DNA from: Solimonas flava DSM 18980
GTDB lineage: Bacteria > Pseudomonadota > Gammaproteobacteria > Nevskiales > Nevskiaceae
Direction: 5' to 3'
NCBI RefSeq assembly: GCF_000426685.1
Contig: NZ_AUFV01000001.1
Location: 1 to 64,000, forward strand
Length of the DNA: 64,000 nt
The notes below the pieces were generated by a model. It did not search any database. It saw nothing but the letters and a program-made list of their open reading frames with translations, and was not told where the DNA came from. Shown here piece by piece: positions 44,401 through 53,390 of the stretch. Each line of letters opens with the position of its first letter. Within the stretch, counting starts at the first letter, position 1. A program made the translations under genes and the position numbers.

Positions 44401-46317
44401 ATGGCCAGCAACAATCAGTACAGCGCCGAAGCAATTGAAGTCCTTCAGGGTTTGGATCCGGTGCGCAAGCGCCCGGGCATGTATACGGATACCACGCGTC
44501 CGAACCATCTCGCCCAGGAAGTGATCGACAACGCGGTCGACGAGGCGCTCGCCGGCTACTGCAAGAACGTCACCGTCACGGTCCACGACGACGGCTCGCT
44601 CGAAGTTGCCGACGATGGCCGCGGCATGCCGGTCGACATTCACCCGGTGCACAAGGTCACCGGTGTCGAGCTGATCCTGACCAAGCTGCATTCGGGCGCC
44701 AAGTTCTCGAACAAGCAGTACCAGTTCTCGGGCGGCCTGCATGGCGTCGGCGTCTCGGTCGTCAACGCGCTGTCGAACCGTCTCGAAGTGCGCGTGTTCC
44801 GCGACGGCACCGAGCATCTGATCGTGTTCAAGGACGGCGAAGTCGCCGAGAAGCTGAAGCCGGTCGGCACGGTCGCCAGGAACAAGCGCGGCACCACGGT
44901 GCGCTTCTGGGCCGATCCGAAGTATTTCGACTCGCCGAAGTTCTCGATGCCGCGCCTCAAGCAGGTGCTGCGCGCCAAGGCCGTGCTGTGCCCGAACCTG
45001 CACGTCACGTTGATCGACAAGATCCACGGCGAGGAGCTGAGCTGGCAGTACGAGAACGGCCTGCCGGACTACCTGAAGGATGCGCTGCAGGGTGCCGAGA
45101 CCTTGCCGGGCGAGCCTTTCATCGGCCAGTTCAAGGCGGCGCGCGAGGAAGCCGAGTGGGCGCTGGTGTGGCTGAACCAGGAAGGCGCGCGCGGCGAGCC
45201 GGTCGCCGAAAGCTACGTCAATCTGATTCCGACTGCGCAGGGCGGCACGCACGTCAACGGCCTGCGCACCGGCCTGACCGAGGCGATCCGCGAGTTCTGC
45301 GAGTTCCGCAACCTGCTGCCGCGCGGCCTGAAGCTGACGCCGGAAGACGTCTGGAACGGCTGCGCCTACGTGCTCAGCGTCAAGATGCAGGACCCGCAAT
45401 TCGCCGGCCAGACCAAGGAGCGGCTCAGCTCGCGCGAGACGGCCGCCTTCGTGCAGGGCGTGGTGCACGATTCGTTCAGCCTCTGGCTGAACCAGCACAC
45501 CGATGCCGGCGAGCAGATCGCGCAGCTGGTGATCGCCAACGCCAATGCGCGCCTGAAGCTGTCGAAGCAGGTCGTCCGCAAGAAGGTCACCAGCGGGCCG
45601 GCGCTGCCCGGCAAGCTGGCCGATTGCGTGTCCAACGACCCGGCGCTGACCGAGCTGTTCCTCGTTGAAGGCGACTCGGCCGGCGGCTCCGCCAAGCAGG
45701 CGCGCGACCGCGAGTACCAGGCGGTGATGCCGCTGCGCGGCAAGATCCTCAACAGCTGGGAAGTCGATGCCAACGAGGCGCTCGCCTCCCAGGAGATCCA
45801 CGACATCTCGGTGGCGATCGGCGTCGATCCGGGCAGTGCCGACATCGCCAGCCTGCGCTACGGCAAGATCTGCGTGCTCGCCGACGCCGACTCCGACGGC
45901 CTGCACATCGCGACCTTGCTGTGCGCGCTGTTCCTCAAGCATTTCCGTCCGCTGGTCGCCGCCGGCAACATCTTCATCGCGATGCCGCCGCTGTTCCGCA
46001 TCGACGCCGGCAAGCAGGTCTATTACGCGCTCGACGAGGCCGAGAAGAACGGCGTGCTCGACCGCCTCGCCGCCGAGGGCAGCCGCGCCAAGCCGCAGGT
46101 CACGCGCTTCAAGGGTCTGGGCGAGATGAACCCCTTGCAGCTGCGCGAGACGACGATGGCGCGCGACACGCGCCGCCTCGTGCAGCTGACGCTCGACGAC
46201 GGCGTCGCCGACGCGGGCCTGTCGGCGGACAAGGTCATGGACATGCTGCTCGCCAAGAAGCGCGCTTCGGATCGCAAGGACTGGCTCGAGCGCGAAGGCA
46301 ACCGCGCCGAGGTCTGA
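44401..46317 (+). CDS. parE: DNA topoisomerase IV subunit B
   Basis: ATPase subunit of topoisomerase IV, which decatenates daughter chromosomes. The 638 residues start with YSAEAIEVLQGLDPVRKRPGMYT and include the GHKL ATP-binding motifs (EVIDNAVDEALAG near 40-52, DDGRGMPVD near 74-82, GGLHGVGVSVVNALS near 111-125) and the TOPRIM segment LVEGDSAGGSAKQARDREYQAVMPLRGKILN in outline (about 421-451). The shorter size and a missing insert distinguish it from GyrB. The ATG at 44401 is fixed by the family N-terminus; the frame remains open far upstream but is only antisense of ispA/xseB there. Confidence 0.96.
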   Translation: MASNNQYSAEAIEVLQGLDPVRKRPGMYTDTTRPNHLAQEVIDNAVDEALAGYCKNVTVTVHDDGSLEVADDGRGMPVDIHPVHKVTGVELILTKLHSGAKFSNKQYQFSGGLHGVGVSVVNALSNRLEVRVFRDGTEHLIVFKDGEVAEKLKPVGTVARNKRGTTVRFWADPKYFDSPKFSMPRLKQVLRAKAVLCPNLHVTLIDKIHGEELSWQYENGLPDYLKDALQGAETLPGEPFIGQFKAAREEAEWALVWLNQEGARGEPVAESYVNLIPTAQGGTHVNGLRTGLTEAIREFCEFRNLLPRGLKLTPEDVWNGCAYVLSVKMQDPQFAGQTKERLSSRETAAFVQGVVHDSFSLWLNQHTDAGEQIAQLVIANANARLKLSKQVVRKKVTSGPALPGKLADCVSNDPALTELFLVEGDSAGGSAKQARDREYQAVMPLRGKILNSWEVDANEALASQEIHDISVAIGVDPGSADIASLRYGKICVLADADSDGLHIATLLCALFLKHFRPLVAAGNIFIAMPPLFRIDAGKQVYYALDEAEKNGVLDRLAAEGSRAKPQVTRFKGLGEMNPLQLRETTMARDTRRLVQLTLDDGVADAGLSADKVMDMLLAKKRASDRKDWLEREGNRAEV

Positions 46318-46414
46318 GCGCGCGGGAACGATCTGTCGGGGAGGTCAGACGCGGAGGCGGCGTATTGCGTATCCTTGGAGACCGTCCCCCGGTTCCCTTC
46401 CTCGCGCCCGACGC

Positions 46415-48124
46415 ATGCATCATTCGACGCCCCTGATCGCGACCATCGTCGGCGGCCTCGTGCTTGCCTTCGTGTTCGGGGCGATCGCGCAGCGCCTGCG
46501 TCTGCCGCCGCTGGTCGGCTATCTGCTCGCCGGCGTGGCGATGGGCCCCAACACGCCGGGCTTCGTCGCCGACCAGAGCCTGGCCAGCGAGCTGGCCGAA
46601 CTCGGCGTGATCCTGCTGATGTTCGGCGTCGGCCTGCATTTCTCGCTCAAGGATCTGCTGTCGGTGCGCAAGATCGCCGTGCCCGGTGCGGTCGTGCAGA
46701 TCGCGGTCGCCACGGCGCTCGGCGTCGGCCTCGCGCTGCTGCTCGGCTGGCCGCTCGGCGGCGGCATCGTGTTCGGCCTGGCGCTGTCGGTGGCGAGCAC
46801 GGTCGTGCTGCTGCGCGCGCTGCAGGACCGTCGCCTGCTGGAGACCGATCGTGGCCGCATCGCGGTTGGCTGGCTGATCGTCGAGGATCTGGCGATGGTG
46901 CTGGCGCTGGTATTGATTCCGGCCCTGGCGGAAGCCTTCGGCGCTGCCGGCGGCGCCTCGGTCGGGGCGGGTGCGATCGCCGCGACGCTGGCGATCACGA
47001 TCGGCAAGGTGATGGCCTTCGTCGCCGTGATGCTGATCGGCGGCCGCCGCCTGATCCCGCGCATCCTCGACTGGGTCGCACGGACCGGTTCGCGCGAGCT
47101 GTTCACGCTGTCGGTGCTCGCCGTCGCGCTCGGCGTCGCGCTCGGCGCCGCGTACCTGTTCGACGTGTCGTTCGCGCTCGGCGCGTTCTTCGCCGGCATG
47201 ATCCTCGCCGAGTCGCCGCTGTCGCATCGCGCCGCCGAGGAGTCGCTGCCGCTGCGCGACGCCTTCGCCGTGCTGTTCTTCGTCTCGGTCGGCATGCTGT
47301 TCGACCCCAGCATCGTGCTGCGCGCGCCGCTGCAGCTGCTGGCGACGCTGGCCATCATCATTGTCGGCAAGTCGATCGCGGCGTTCGTGATCGTGCGTGC
47401 GTTCGGCTACACGCGGGCAACGGCGATGACGATCGCCGCCAGCCTGTCGCAGATCGGCGAGTTCTCGTTCATCCTCGCCGGCCTCGGGCTGGCGCTTGGC
47501 CTGATGCCGCAGCAGGGCCAGGACCTGATCCTCGCCGGCGCGATCCTGTCGATCCTGTTCAACCCGGTCGCCTTCGCGATCGCCGAGCGCGGCCTGCGCA
47601 AAGCCGACCCGCTGGTGGTGCCGGCGGCGACGGCAGCGGCGGCCGCGCCGGCGGCCGAGGCGCCGGCGCCGCTGCGCACGACAACGCTGCACGGCCACGC
47701 GATCGTGGTCGGCTACGGCCGCGTCGGCAGTCTGGTCGCGGCCGGTCTGCGCGACGCCGGCGCGCCGCATCTGGTGATCGAGGATCGCGAGAAGCCGGCC
47801 GCGGTCGCACGGGTCGACGGTGCCGAGCTGCTGATCGGCAATGCCGCCGAGCCGCGCGTGCTGCAGGCCGCCAACCTCGGCGGCGCCAGCCATCTGTTCG
47901 TGGCGATCCCGCAGAGTTTCGAGGCCGGGCAGGTCGTCAAGCAGGCGCGCAAGGCCAATGCCGAGCTGGTGATCGTCGCCCGCGCGCATTCCGATGCCGA
48001 AGTGAGCTATCTGCAGCAGTGCGGCGCCAACATGACGATCATGGGCGAGCGCGAGATCGCGCAAGCCATGCTCGGTCTCGCCGTGGTGCCGGCATCGCGC
48101 CCGCCGGACGCCTCGCTGCCGTGA
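46415..48124 (+). CDS. ybaL: YbaL/KefB-type cation:proton antiporter with TrkA-N domain
   Basis: Monovalent cation:proton antiporter-2 family protein of 569 residues, located in the inner membrane. Residues about 1-395 form a 12-13-helix CPA2 exchanger with LPPLVGYLLAGVAMGPNTPG near 30-49 and conserved acidic residues in VEDLAMVLAL and LGAFFAGMILAES. An Ala/Pro linker (about 405-425) leads to a cytosolic TrkA-N/RCK domain with the nucleotide-binding VVGYGRVGSLVAAGL at about 430-444. Likely K+ or Na+ efflux; the ion is not defined. Stop and recQ start overlap (GTGA). Confidence 0.88.
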   Translation: MHHSTPLIATIVGGLVLAFVFGAIAQRLRLPPLVGYLLAGVAMGPNTPGFVADQSLASELAELGVILLMFGVGLHFSLKDLLSVRKIAVPGAVVQIAVATALGVGLALLLGWPLGGGIVFGLALSVASTVVLLRALQDRRLLETDRGRIAVGWLIVEDLAMVLALVLIPALAEAFGAAGGASVGAGAIAATLAITIGKVMAFVAVMLIGGRRLIPRILDWVARTGSRELFTLSVLAVALGVALGAAYLFDVSFALGAFFAGMILAESPLSHRAAEESLPLRDAFAVLFFVSVGMLFDPSIVLRAPLQLLATLAIIIVGKSIAAFVIVRAFGYTRATAMTIAASLSQIGEFSFILAGLGLALGLMPQQGQDLILAGAILSILFNPVAFAIAERGLRKADPLVVPAATAAAAAPAAEAPAPLRTTTLHGHAIVVGYGRVGSLVAAGLRDAGAPHLVIEDREKPAAVARVDGAELLIGNAAEPRVLQAANLGGASHLFVAIPQSFEAGQVVKQARKANAELVIVARAHSDAEVSYLQQCGANMTIMGEREIAQAMLGLAVVPASRPPDASLP

Positions 48125-50013
48125 ATGCCATGGCGATGCCCGCCGGTGCGGACGATGCGCTGCACCGGGCGCTGAAGCGCTGGTTCGGCTTCGACCATTT
48201 CCGGCCCGGCCAGGAGGCCGTGGTCCGCGACGCACTGGCCGGCCGCGACCTGCTCGCGATCATGCCGACCGGCGGTGGCAAGTCGCTGTGCTTCCAGCTG
48301 CCCGCGCTGCTCAAGCCCGGCGTCATGCTCGTCGTCTCGCCGCTGATCGCGCTGATGCAGGATCAGGTGCGGCTGCTCGACGAAATGGGCGTGCCCGCCA
48401 CCTTCCTGAACTCGACGCTGGGCAGCGCCGAGGCGGCGTCGCGCATGGCCGGGCTGCTGCGCGGCGACTACCGGCTGCTGTACCTGGCGCCGGAGCGCCT
48501 GCTGCTGCCGGAATTCCGCGACGGCTTCCTCGCGCGGCTGGCGCAGGCGCAGGGGATTTCGGCGATCACCATCGACGAGGCTCACTGCGTTTCGGAGTGG
48601 GGTCATGACTTCCGGCCCGAGTACCGCCAGCTCGGCAGCCTGCGTGCGCAGTTCGCGGCGGTGCCGATGTTTGCGTTCACGGCAACGGCGACGCAGCGCG
48701 TGCGCGGCGACATCGTCGCGCAGCTGCAGCTGCGCGATCCGGCGGTGCACGTCGCCAGTTTCAACCGGCCGAATCTCTATTACGCGGTACGGCCGAAAAC
48801 GCAGCAGACCTATGCGCAGCTGCTGGCGCTGGTGCGCGACGGCGGCTCTGGCATCGTCTACTGCCTGTCGCGGCGGCGCGTCGATGAGCTTGCGGCGCGG
48901 CTCGGCGCCGACGGCATCGCCGTCGCGCCGTACCACGCCGGACTCGACGCCGAGACGCGGCGCGCCAATCAGGAACGCTTCATTCGCGACGATGCGCAGG
49001 TGATCGTCGCGACGATCGCGTTCGGCATGGGCATCAACAAGCCCGACGTGCGCTGGGTCGCGCACTACGACTTGCCGCGCACGATGGAGGGCTACTACCA
49101 GGAGGCGGGGCGCGCCGGCCGTGACGGCGAGCCTTCGCGCTGCATCCTGTTCTTCGGCCTCGGCGACATCCGCACCGCGGAATTCCTGATCGCGCAGAAG
49201 ACCGATCCGGAGTCCGGTGCGCCGCTCGAGCAGGAGCAGCGGGTCGCCCGCCAGCAGCTGCGCCAGGTGCTCGACTACGCCGAATCGCACGAATGCCGGC
49301 GTGCGATCCAGCTGCGCTACTTCGGCGAAGCGTTTGCGGGCAACTGCGGCGCCTGCGACAACTGCCTCGAGGCCAAGGTCACCGAGGACTGGACGCTCGA
49401 AGCGCAGCAGCTGCTGTCCTGCGTCGCCCGCCTCGCGCAGCGCGGCGAGCGCTACGGCGGCGCGCACGTGATCGACATCCTGCGCGGCTCCGAAAGCCAG
49501 AAATTGATCGACCGTGGCCACCAGCAGCTGTCGACCTACGGCATCGGCAAAGCACGCTCGCTCGACGAGTGGCGCACCTTGCTGCGCGCGTTGCTGCACC
49601 AGGGCCTGCTCGGCGAGACCACCGACGGTTATCCGGTGCTGCGCCTGACGCCGGAAAGCCGGGAGGTACTCAAGGGCGAGCGCCGCGTGCGCGTCGTGCC
49701 GCCGCCGCCGCGCGAGACGGCGGCGACGCGCAAGGCACGGCGCGCGTCCGCCGCGGCCGATCTGCCGCCGCAGGGGCAGTCGTTGTTCGAGCAGCTGCGC
49801 GCGCTGCGCAAGCGCCTCGCCGACGCCCAGAACGTGCCGCCGTACGTGGTCTTCAACGATGCCTCGCTGCGCGAGATGGCGGACGTGCAGCCGCAGGATC
49901 TCGACGCCTTCGCCGGCATCTCCGGCGTCGGCAGCCGCAAGCTCGAGCAGTACGGCGCGGCTTTCGTCGAGGCGATCCGCACGTTCCGCCGCGAGGCCGT
50001 CGACAGGCCGTAG
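48121..50013 (+). CDS. recQ: ATP-dependent DNA helicase RecQ
   Basis: 3'-5' helicase of the RecF recombination pathway. The 630 residues have Walker A MPTGGGKSLCFQ at 48-59, the DEAH box at 152-155, helicase motif VI in YYQEAGRAGRDG near 325, the RecQ zinc ligands (ECRRAIQLRYFGE, then CGACDNC near 410-416), a winged helix and one C-terminal HRDC domain (about 555-630). GTG at 48121 overlaps the antiporter stop and is in frame; ATGs at 48130 and 48136 are alternatives. It separates parE from parC, an uncommon arrangement. Confidence 0.95.
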   Translation: MNAMAMPAGADDALHRALKRWFGFDHFRPGQEAVVRDALAGRDLLAIMPTGGGKSLCFQLPALLKPGVMLVVSPLIALMQDQVRLLDEMGVPATFLNSTLGSAEAASRMAGLLRGDYRLLYLAPERLLLPEFRDGFLARLAQAQGISAITIDEAHCVSEWGHDFRPEYRQLGSLRAQFAAVPMFAFTATATQRVRGDIVAQLQLRDPAVHVASFNRPNLYYAVRPKTQQTYAQLLALVRDGGSGIVYCLSRRRVDELAARLGADGIAVAPYHAGLDAETRRANQERFIRDDAQVIVATIAFGMGINKPDVRWVAHYDLPRTMEGYYQEAGRAGRDGEPSRCILFFGLGDIRTAEFLIAQKTDPESGAPLEQEQRVARQQLRQVLDYAESHECRRAIQLRYFGEAFAGNCGACDNCLEAKVTEDWTLEAQQLLSCVARLAQRGERYGGAHVIDILRGSESQKLIDRGHQQLSTYGIGKARSLDEWRTLLRALLHQGLLGETTDGYPVLRLTPESREVLKGERRVRVVPPPPRETAATRKARRASAAADLPPQGQSLFEQLRALRKRLADAQNVPPYVVFNDASLREMADVQPQDLDAFAGISGVGSRKLEQYGAAFVEAIRTFRREAVDRP

Positions 50014-50064
50014 AATTCCGCTTCCAGACCGGGCCGCCGGCCCGAACCGATCCCGACCGACTCC

Positions 50065-52320
50065 ATGAGCCAGAACACCACCGACAACGGCGCCGACACC
50101 GAGCGCCTGCCGCTGCGCGTCTTCGCCGAGAAGGCCTATCTCGACTATTCGATGTACGTCGTGCTCGACCGCGCGCTGCCGCACGTCGCCGACGGTCTCA
50201 AGCCGGTGCAGCGCCGCATCGTTTTCGCGATGTCCGAACTCGGCATCAACGCCACCGCCAAGCCGCGCAAGTCGGCACTGACGGTCGGCGACGTCATCGG
50301 CAAATACCATCCGCACGGCGATTCGGCCTGCTACGAGGCGATGGTGACGATGGCGCAGCCGTTCTCCTACCGCTATCCGCTGGTCGACGGCCAGGGCAAC
50401 TGGGGCTCGCAGGACGACCCGAAATCCTTCGCCGCCTATCGCTACACCGAGTCGCGACTGACGCCGTACGCGCAGACGCTGCTCGCCGAGACCGACCAGG
50501 GCACGGTCGACTGGCTGCCGACTTTCGACGGTTCGCGCGACGAGCCGCGCCTGCTGCCGGCGCGCCTGCCGAACATCCTCGTCAACGGCACCACCGGCAT
50601 CGCGGTCGGCATGGCGACCGACATTCCGCCGCACAACATCCGCGAGCTGGTCGCCGCCTGCCTGCACCTGCTCAAGCATCCGAACGCGCACATCGAGAAG
50701 CTTTGCGAGTTCGTGCCGGCGCCGGACTATCCGACCGGCTGCGAAATCGTCTCCGAGCCGCACGATCTGCTGAAGATCTACCAGACCGGTTACGGCCAGA
50801 TCCGCGCGCGCGCGCGTTGGGAGCGTGACGACGACGGCAACATCATCGTCACGCATCTCGGGCACCAGGTCTCGCCGGCCAAGATCCTGGAGCAGATCGC
50901 CGAGCAGATGCGCGCCAAGAAACTGCCGCTGGTCGAGGACCTGCGCGACGAGTCCGACCACGAGAACCCGACGCGTCTGGTCATCGTGCCGCGCAGCAAC
51001 CGCGTCGACGCCGAGCAGCTGATGGCGCATCTGTTTGCCACCACCGATCTCGAGAAGAGCCACCGCGTCAATCTCAACATGATCGGCCTGGACGGCCGGC
51101 CGCGCGTCAAGAACCTGAAGGACATCCTGTCGGAGTGGCTGGACTACCGTTTCGCGACGGTGACCCGGCGCCTCAACCATCGTCTGGCCAAGCTCAACGA
51201 TCGCCTGCATATCCTCGAAGGCTTGCTGATCGCCTACCTCAACATCGACGAGGTGATCCGCATCATCCGCTTCGAGGACGATCCGAAGGCCAAGCTGATC
51301 AGCACCTTCGCGTTGTCCGACGCGCAGGCCGAGTGGATCCTCGACCTCAAGTTGCGTCACCTGCAGAAGCTCGAGGAAATGAAGATCCGCGGCGAGCAGG
51401 AGGAGCTGGCCGCCGAGCGTGCCCGCCTCGAGGAGCTGCTCGGCGACGACGACAAGATGAAGAAGCTGATCGGCGACGAATTGCGCGAGGACGCCAAGAA
51501 GTACGGCGACGAGCGGCGCTGTCCGATCAACGCCCGTCCGCCGGCGGCGGCGCTGGAAGCCACCGAGATCCTGCCGGTCGAACCGGTCACGGTGGTGCTG
51601 TCGAAGGCCGGCTGGATTCGCGCCGGCAAGGGCCACGAGCTCGATCCGACGGCGCTCAGCTACAAGTCCGGCGACGAGTTCGGTTACGCCGTGCAGGGCA
51701 GGACCAACCAGCTGCTGGTGCTGCTCGATCACAAGGGGCGCAGCTACACGCTCAATCCGCGCGAGCTGCCGAGCGCCCGTTCGCAGGGCGAGCCGGTGAC
51801 GACCAAGCTCGACCTGCAGGACGGCGGCCGCATCACGGCCCTGCTGATGGGCGACGCGAACGAGAAGCTCGTGCTCGGCAGCGACGAGGGTTACGGCTTC
51901 ATCGCCAAGCTCGGCGATCTCGAATCGCGCCTGAAGGCCGGCAAGGCCGTGATCAGTCTTTCGGCGACCGCCAGCGTGCTGGTGCCGGCGCGCGTCGGCG
52001 ACGCCAGCCAGGACCGCTACGCGGTGGCGACCGCCGAGGGCCGCCTGCTGGTCTTCCCGCTCGCCGAGCTGCCGGAGCTGGCCAAGGGCAAGGGCAACAA
52101 GCTGATCGCGCTCAAGGGCGAGGATCGCATCCTGGCTTCCTGCGTGGTGCCGGCTGACGCCAGCCTGACGCTGGTCTGTGGCAAGCGTACGCTGACCTTG
52201 AAACCGGCCGATCTGGCGCACTACAGTGGCTCGCGCGCCAGCCGCGGCAATCATCTGCCGCGGGGCTTCCAGCGCGTCGACAGCATGCAGGCGGAAGCGT
52301 CCGCGAAACCTTCGACTTGA
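50065..52320 (+). CDS. parC: DNA topoisomerase IV subunit A
   Basis: DNA-cleaving subunit of topoisomerase IV. The 751 residues show the active-site Tyr127 in AYRYTES, and the quinolone-determining region [12 protein letters not shown] with Ser87 and Glu91 (E. coli 80 and 84) in the susceptible, wild-type state. A coiled-coil and an acidic stretch (about 440-480) precede a shortened set of C-terminal beta-pinwheel blades typical of ParC rather than GyrA. ATG at 50065, 51 bases after recQ, so probably part of the parE-ybaL-recQ-parC transcript. Confidence 0.96.
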   Translation: MSQNTTDNGADTERLPLRVFAEKAYLDYSMYVVLDRALPHVADGLKPVQRRIVFAMSELGINATAKPRKSALTVGDVIGKYHPHGDSACYEAMVTMAQPFSYRYPLVDGQGNWGSQDDPKSFAAYRYTESRLTPYAQTLLAETDQGTVDWLPTFDGSRDEPRLLPARLPNILVNGTTGIAVGMATDIPPHNIRELVAACLHLLKHPNAHIEKLCEFVPAPDYPTGCEIVSEPHDLLKIYQTGYGQIRARARWERDDDGNIIVTHLGHQVSPAKILEQIAEQMRAKKLPLVEDLRDESDHENPTRLVIVPRSNRVDAEQLMAHLFATTDLEKSHRVNLNMIGLDGRPRVKNLKDILSEWLDYRFATVTRRLNHRLAKLNDRLHILEGLLIAYLNIDEVIRIIRFEDDPKAKLISTFALSDAQAEWILDLKLRHLQKLEEMKIRGEQEELAAERARLEELLGDDDKMKKLIGDELREDAKKYGDERRCPINARPPAAALEATEILPVEPVTVVLSKAGWIRAGKGHELDPTALSYKSGDEFGYAVQGRTNQLLVLLDHKGRSYTLNPRELPSARSQGEPVTTKLDLQDGGRITALLMGDANEKLVLGSDEGYGFIAKLGDLESRLKAGKAVISLSATASVLVPARVGDASQDRYAVATAEGRLLVFPLAELPELAKGKGNKLIALKGEDRILASCVVPADASLTLVCGKRTLTLKPADLAHYSGSRASRGNHLPRGFQRVDSMQAEASAKPST

Positions 52321-52366
52321 AAATCCGGTCCAAAGCCCGAATTTACGCAAGGTCGGGTCCGTTAAC

Positions 52367-52394
52367 AGATGCCTTCGCCGTGGCGAATGCATCT
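52367..52394 (+). terminator. Hairpin between parC and htpX
   Basis: AGATGC-C-TTCGCC and GGCGAA-T-GCATCT pair with one mismatch (C opposite T) around a tiny loop, 47 bases after the parC stop and 43 bases before the htpX ATG. It has no T-run. It may be a parC terminator or part of the htpX leader. Confidence 0.4.
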
Positions 52395-52436
52395 GACAAC
52401 CGATCCCGATTTCTCGACTGAAAGGCAGTCTTGTCC

Positions 52437-53324
52437 ATGAAAAGAGTGTTGCTGTTCCTGGCGACGAACCTCGCCGTGGTGCTCGTCCTGAGCGTCGTTA
52501 CCTCTCTGCTCGGCGTCAATCGCTGGCTGACGGCGAACGGGCTCAACTATCAGGCGCTGCTGGTGTTCTGCGCCGTGTTCGGCTTCGGCGGCGCGTTCAT
52601 CTCGCTGGCGATGTCGAAGATGGTCGCCAAGTGGTCGACCGGCGCGCAGATCCTCAAGGAGCCGCGCAATTCGTCGGAGATGTGGCTGCTGCAGACGGTC
52701 GAGCGCCAGGCGCGCGCCGCCGGCATCGGCATGCCGGAAGTCGCCGTCTACGATGCGCCGGAGCCCAACGCATTCGCCACCGGCATGAGCCGCAACAATG
52801 CGCTGGTCGCGGTGTCGACCGGTCTGCTGCGTTCGATGAGCCAGGACGAGGTCGAGGCCGTGCTCGGCCATGAGATCAGCCACGTCGCCAACGGCGACAT
52901 GGTCACGCTGACCCTGATCCAGGGCGTGGTCAACACCTTCGTGATGTTCCTCGCGCGCGTCATCGGCTACGCCATCGATCAGGCGCTGTTCCGGCGCAAT
53001 TCGGACGAGAACAGCGGCCCCGGCATCGGCTACATGTTCACGGTGATGATTCTCGAACTGCTGTTCGGCATCCTCGCCAGCATGATCGTCGCCTGGTTCT
53101 CGCGGCAGCGCGAGTTCCGCGCCGACGCCGGCGGTGCGCACCTCGCCGGCAAGCGCAAGATGATCGCGGCGCTGCAGCGCCTGAAGGCGGTGCACGAGCC
53201 GTCGACCTTGCCGGCCAACATGATGGCGATGGGCATCAGCGGCGGCCAGCTCGCCAAGCTGTTCTCGACGCACCCGCCACTCGAAGTACGCATCGAGGCG
53301 CTGCAGAAGGTGCAGGTCGCCTGA
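52437..53324 (+). CDS. htpX: Heat-shock-induced membrane zinc protease HtpX
   Basis: M48-family integral membrane metalloprotease for quality control of inner-membrane proteins. The 295 residues have N-terminal helices (about 5-25 and 40-57), the zinc-binding [10 protein letters not shown] motif at about 143-152 with catalytic Glu, a further helix pair (about 160-220) and the third zinc ligand Glu in [13 protein letters not shown] near 225-237. The ATG at 52437 ([11 protein letters not shown]) is the canonical start. It is followed by a strong terminator. Confidence 0.96.
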   Translation: MKRVLLFLATNLAVVLVLSVVTSLLGVNRWLTANGLNYQALLVFCAVFGFGGAFISLAMSKMVAKWSTGAQILKEPRNSSEMWLLQTVERQARAAGIGMPEVAVYDAPEPNAFATGMSRNNALVAVSTGLLRSMSQDEVEAVLGHEISHVANGDMVTLTLIQGVVNTFVMFLARVIGYAIDQALFRRNSDENSGPGIGYMFTVMILELLFGILASMIVAWFSRQREFRADAGGAHLAGKRKMIAALQRLKAVHEPSTLPANMMAMGISGGQLAKLFSTHPPLEVRIEALQKVQVA

Positions 53325-53344
53325 GACGGGCGGCGCGGCAGATG

Positions 53345-53373
53345 AAAAAAGGCGGCCTGCGGGCCGCCTTTTT
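53345..53373. terminator. Bidirectional intrinsic terminator between htpX and the FimX-like gene
   Basis: AAAAAA-GGCGGCC-TGCG-GGCCGCC-TTTTT: a 7-bp GC stem flanked by A- and T-runs, which gives a T-tract on both strands. It sits between convergent genes and can end both. Confidence 0.92.
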
Positions 53374-53390
53374 CGTGGGCTCCGGCCTGG

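Noticed and set aside
48007-52392. 1461-codon open frame on the minus strand
   Set aside because: Lies antisense to recQ and parC, both with complete motif sets; composition is typical of shadow frames.
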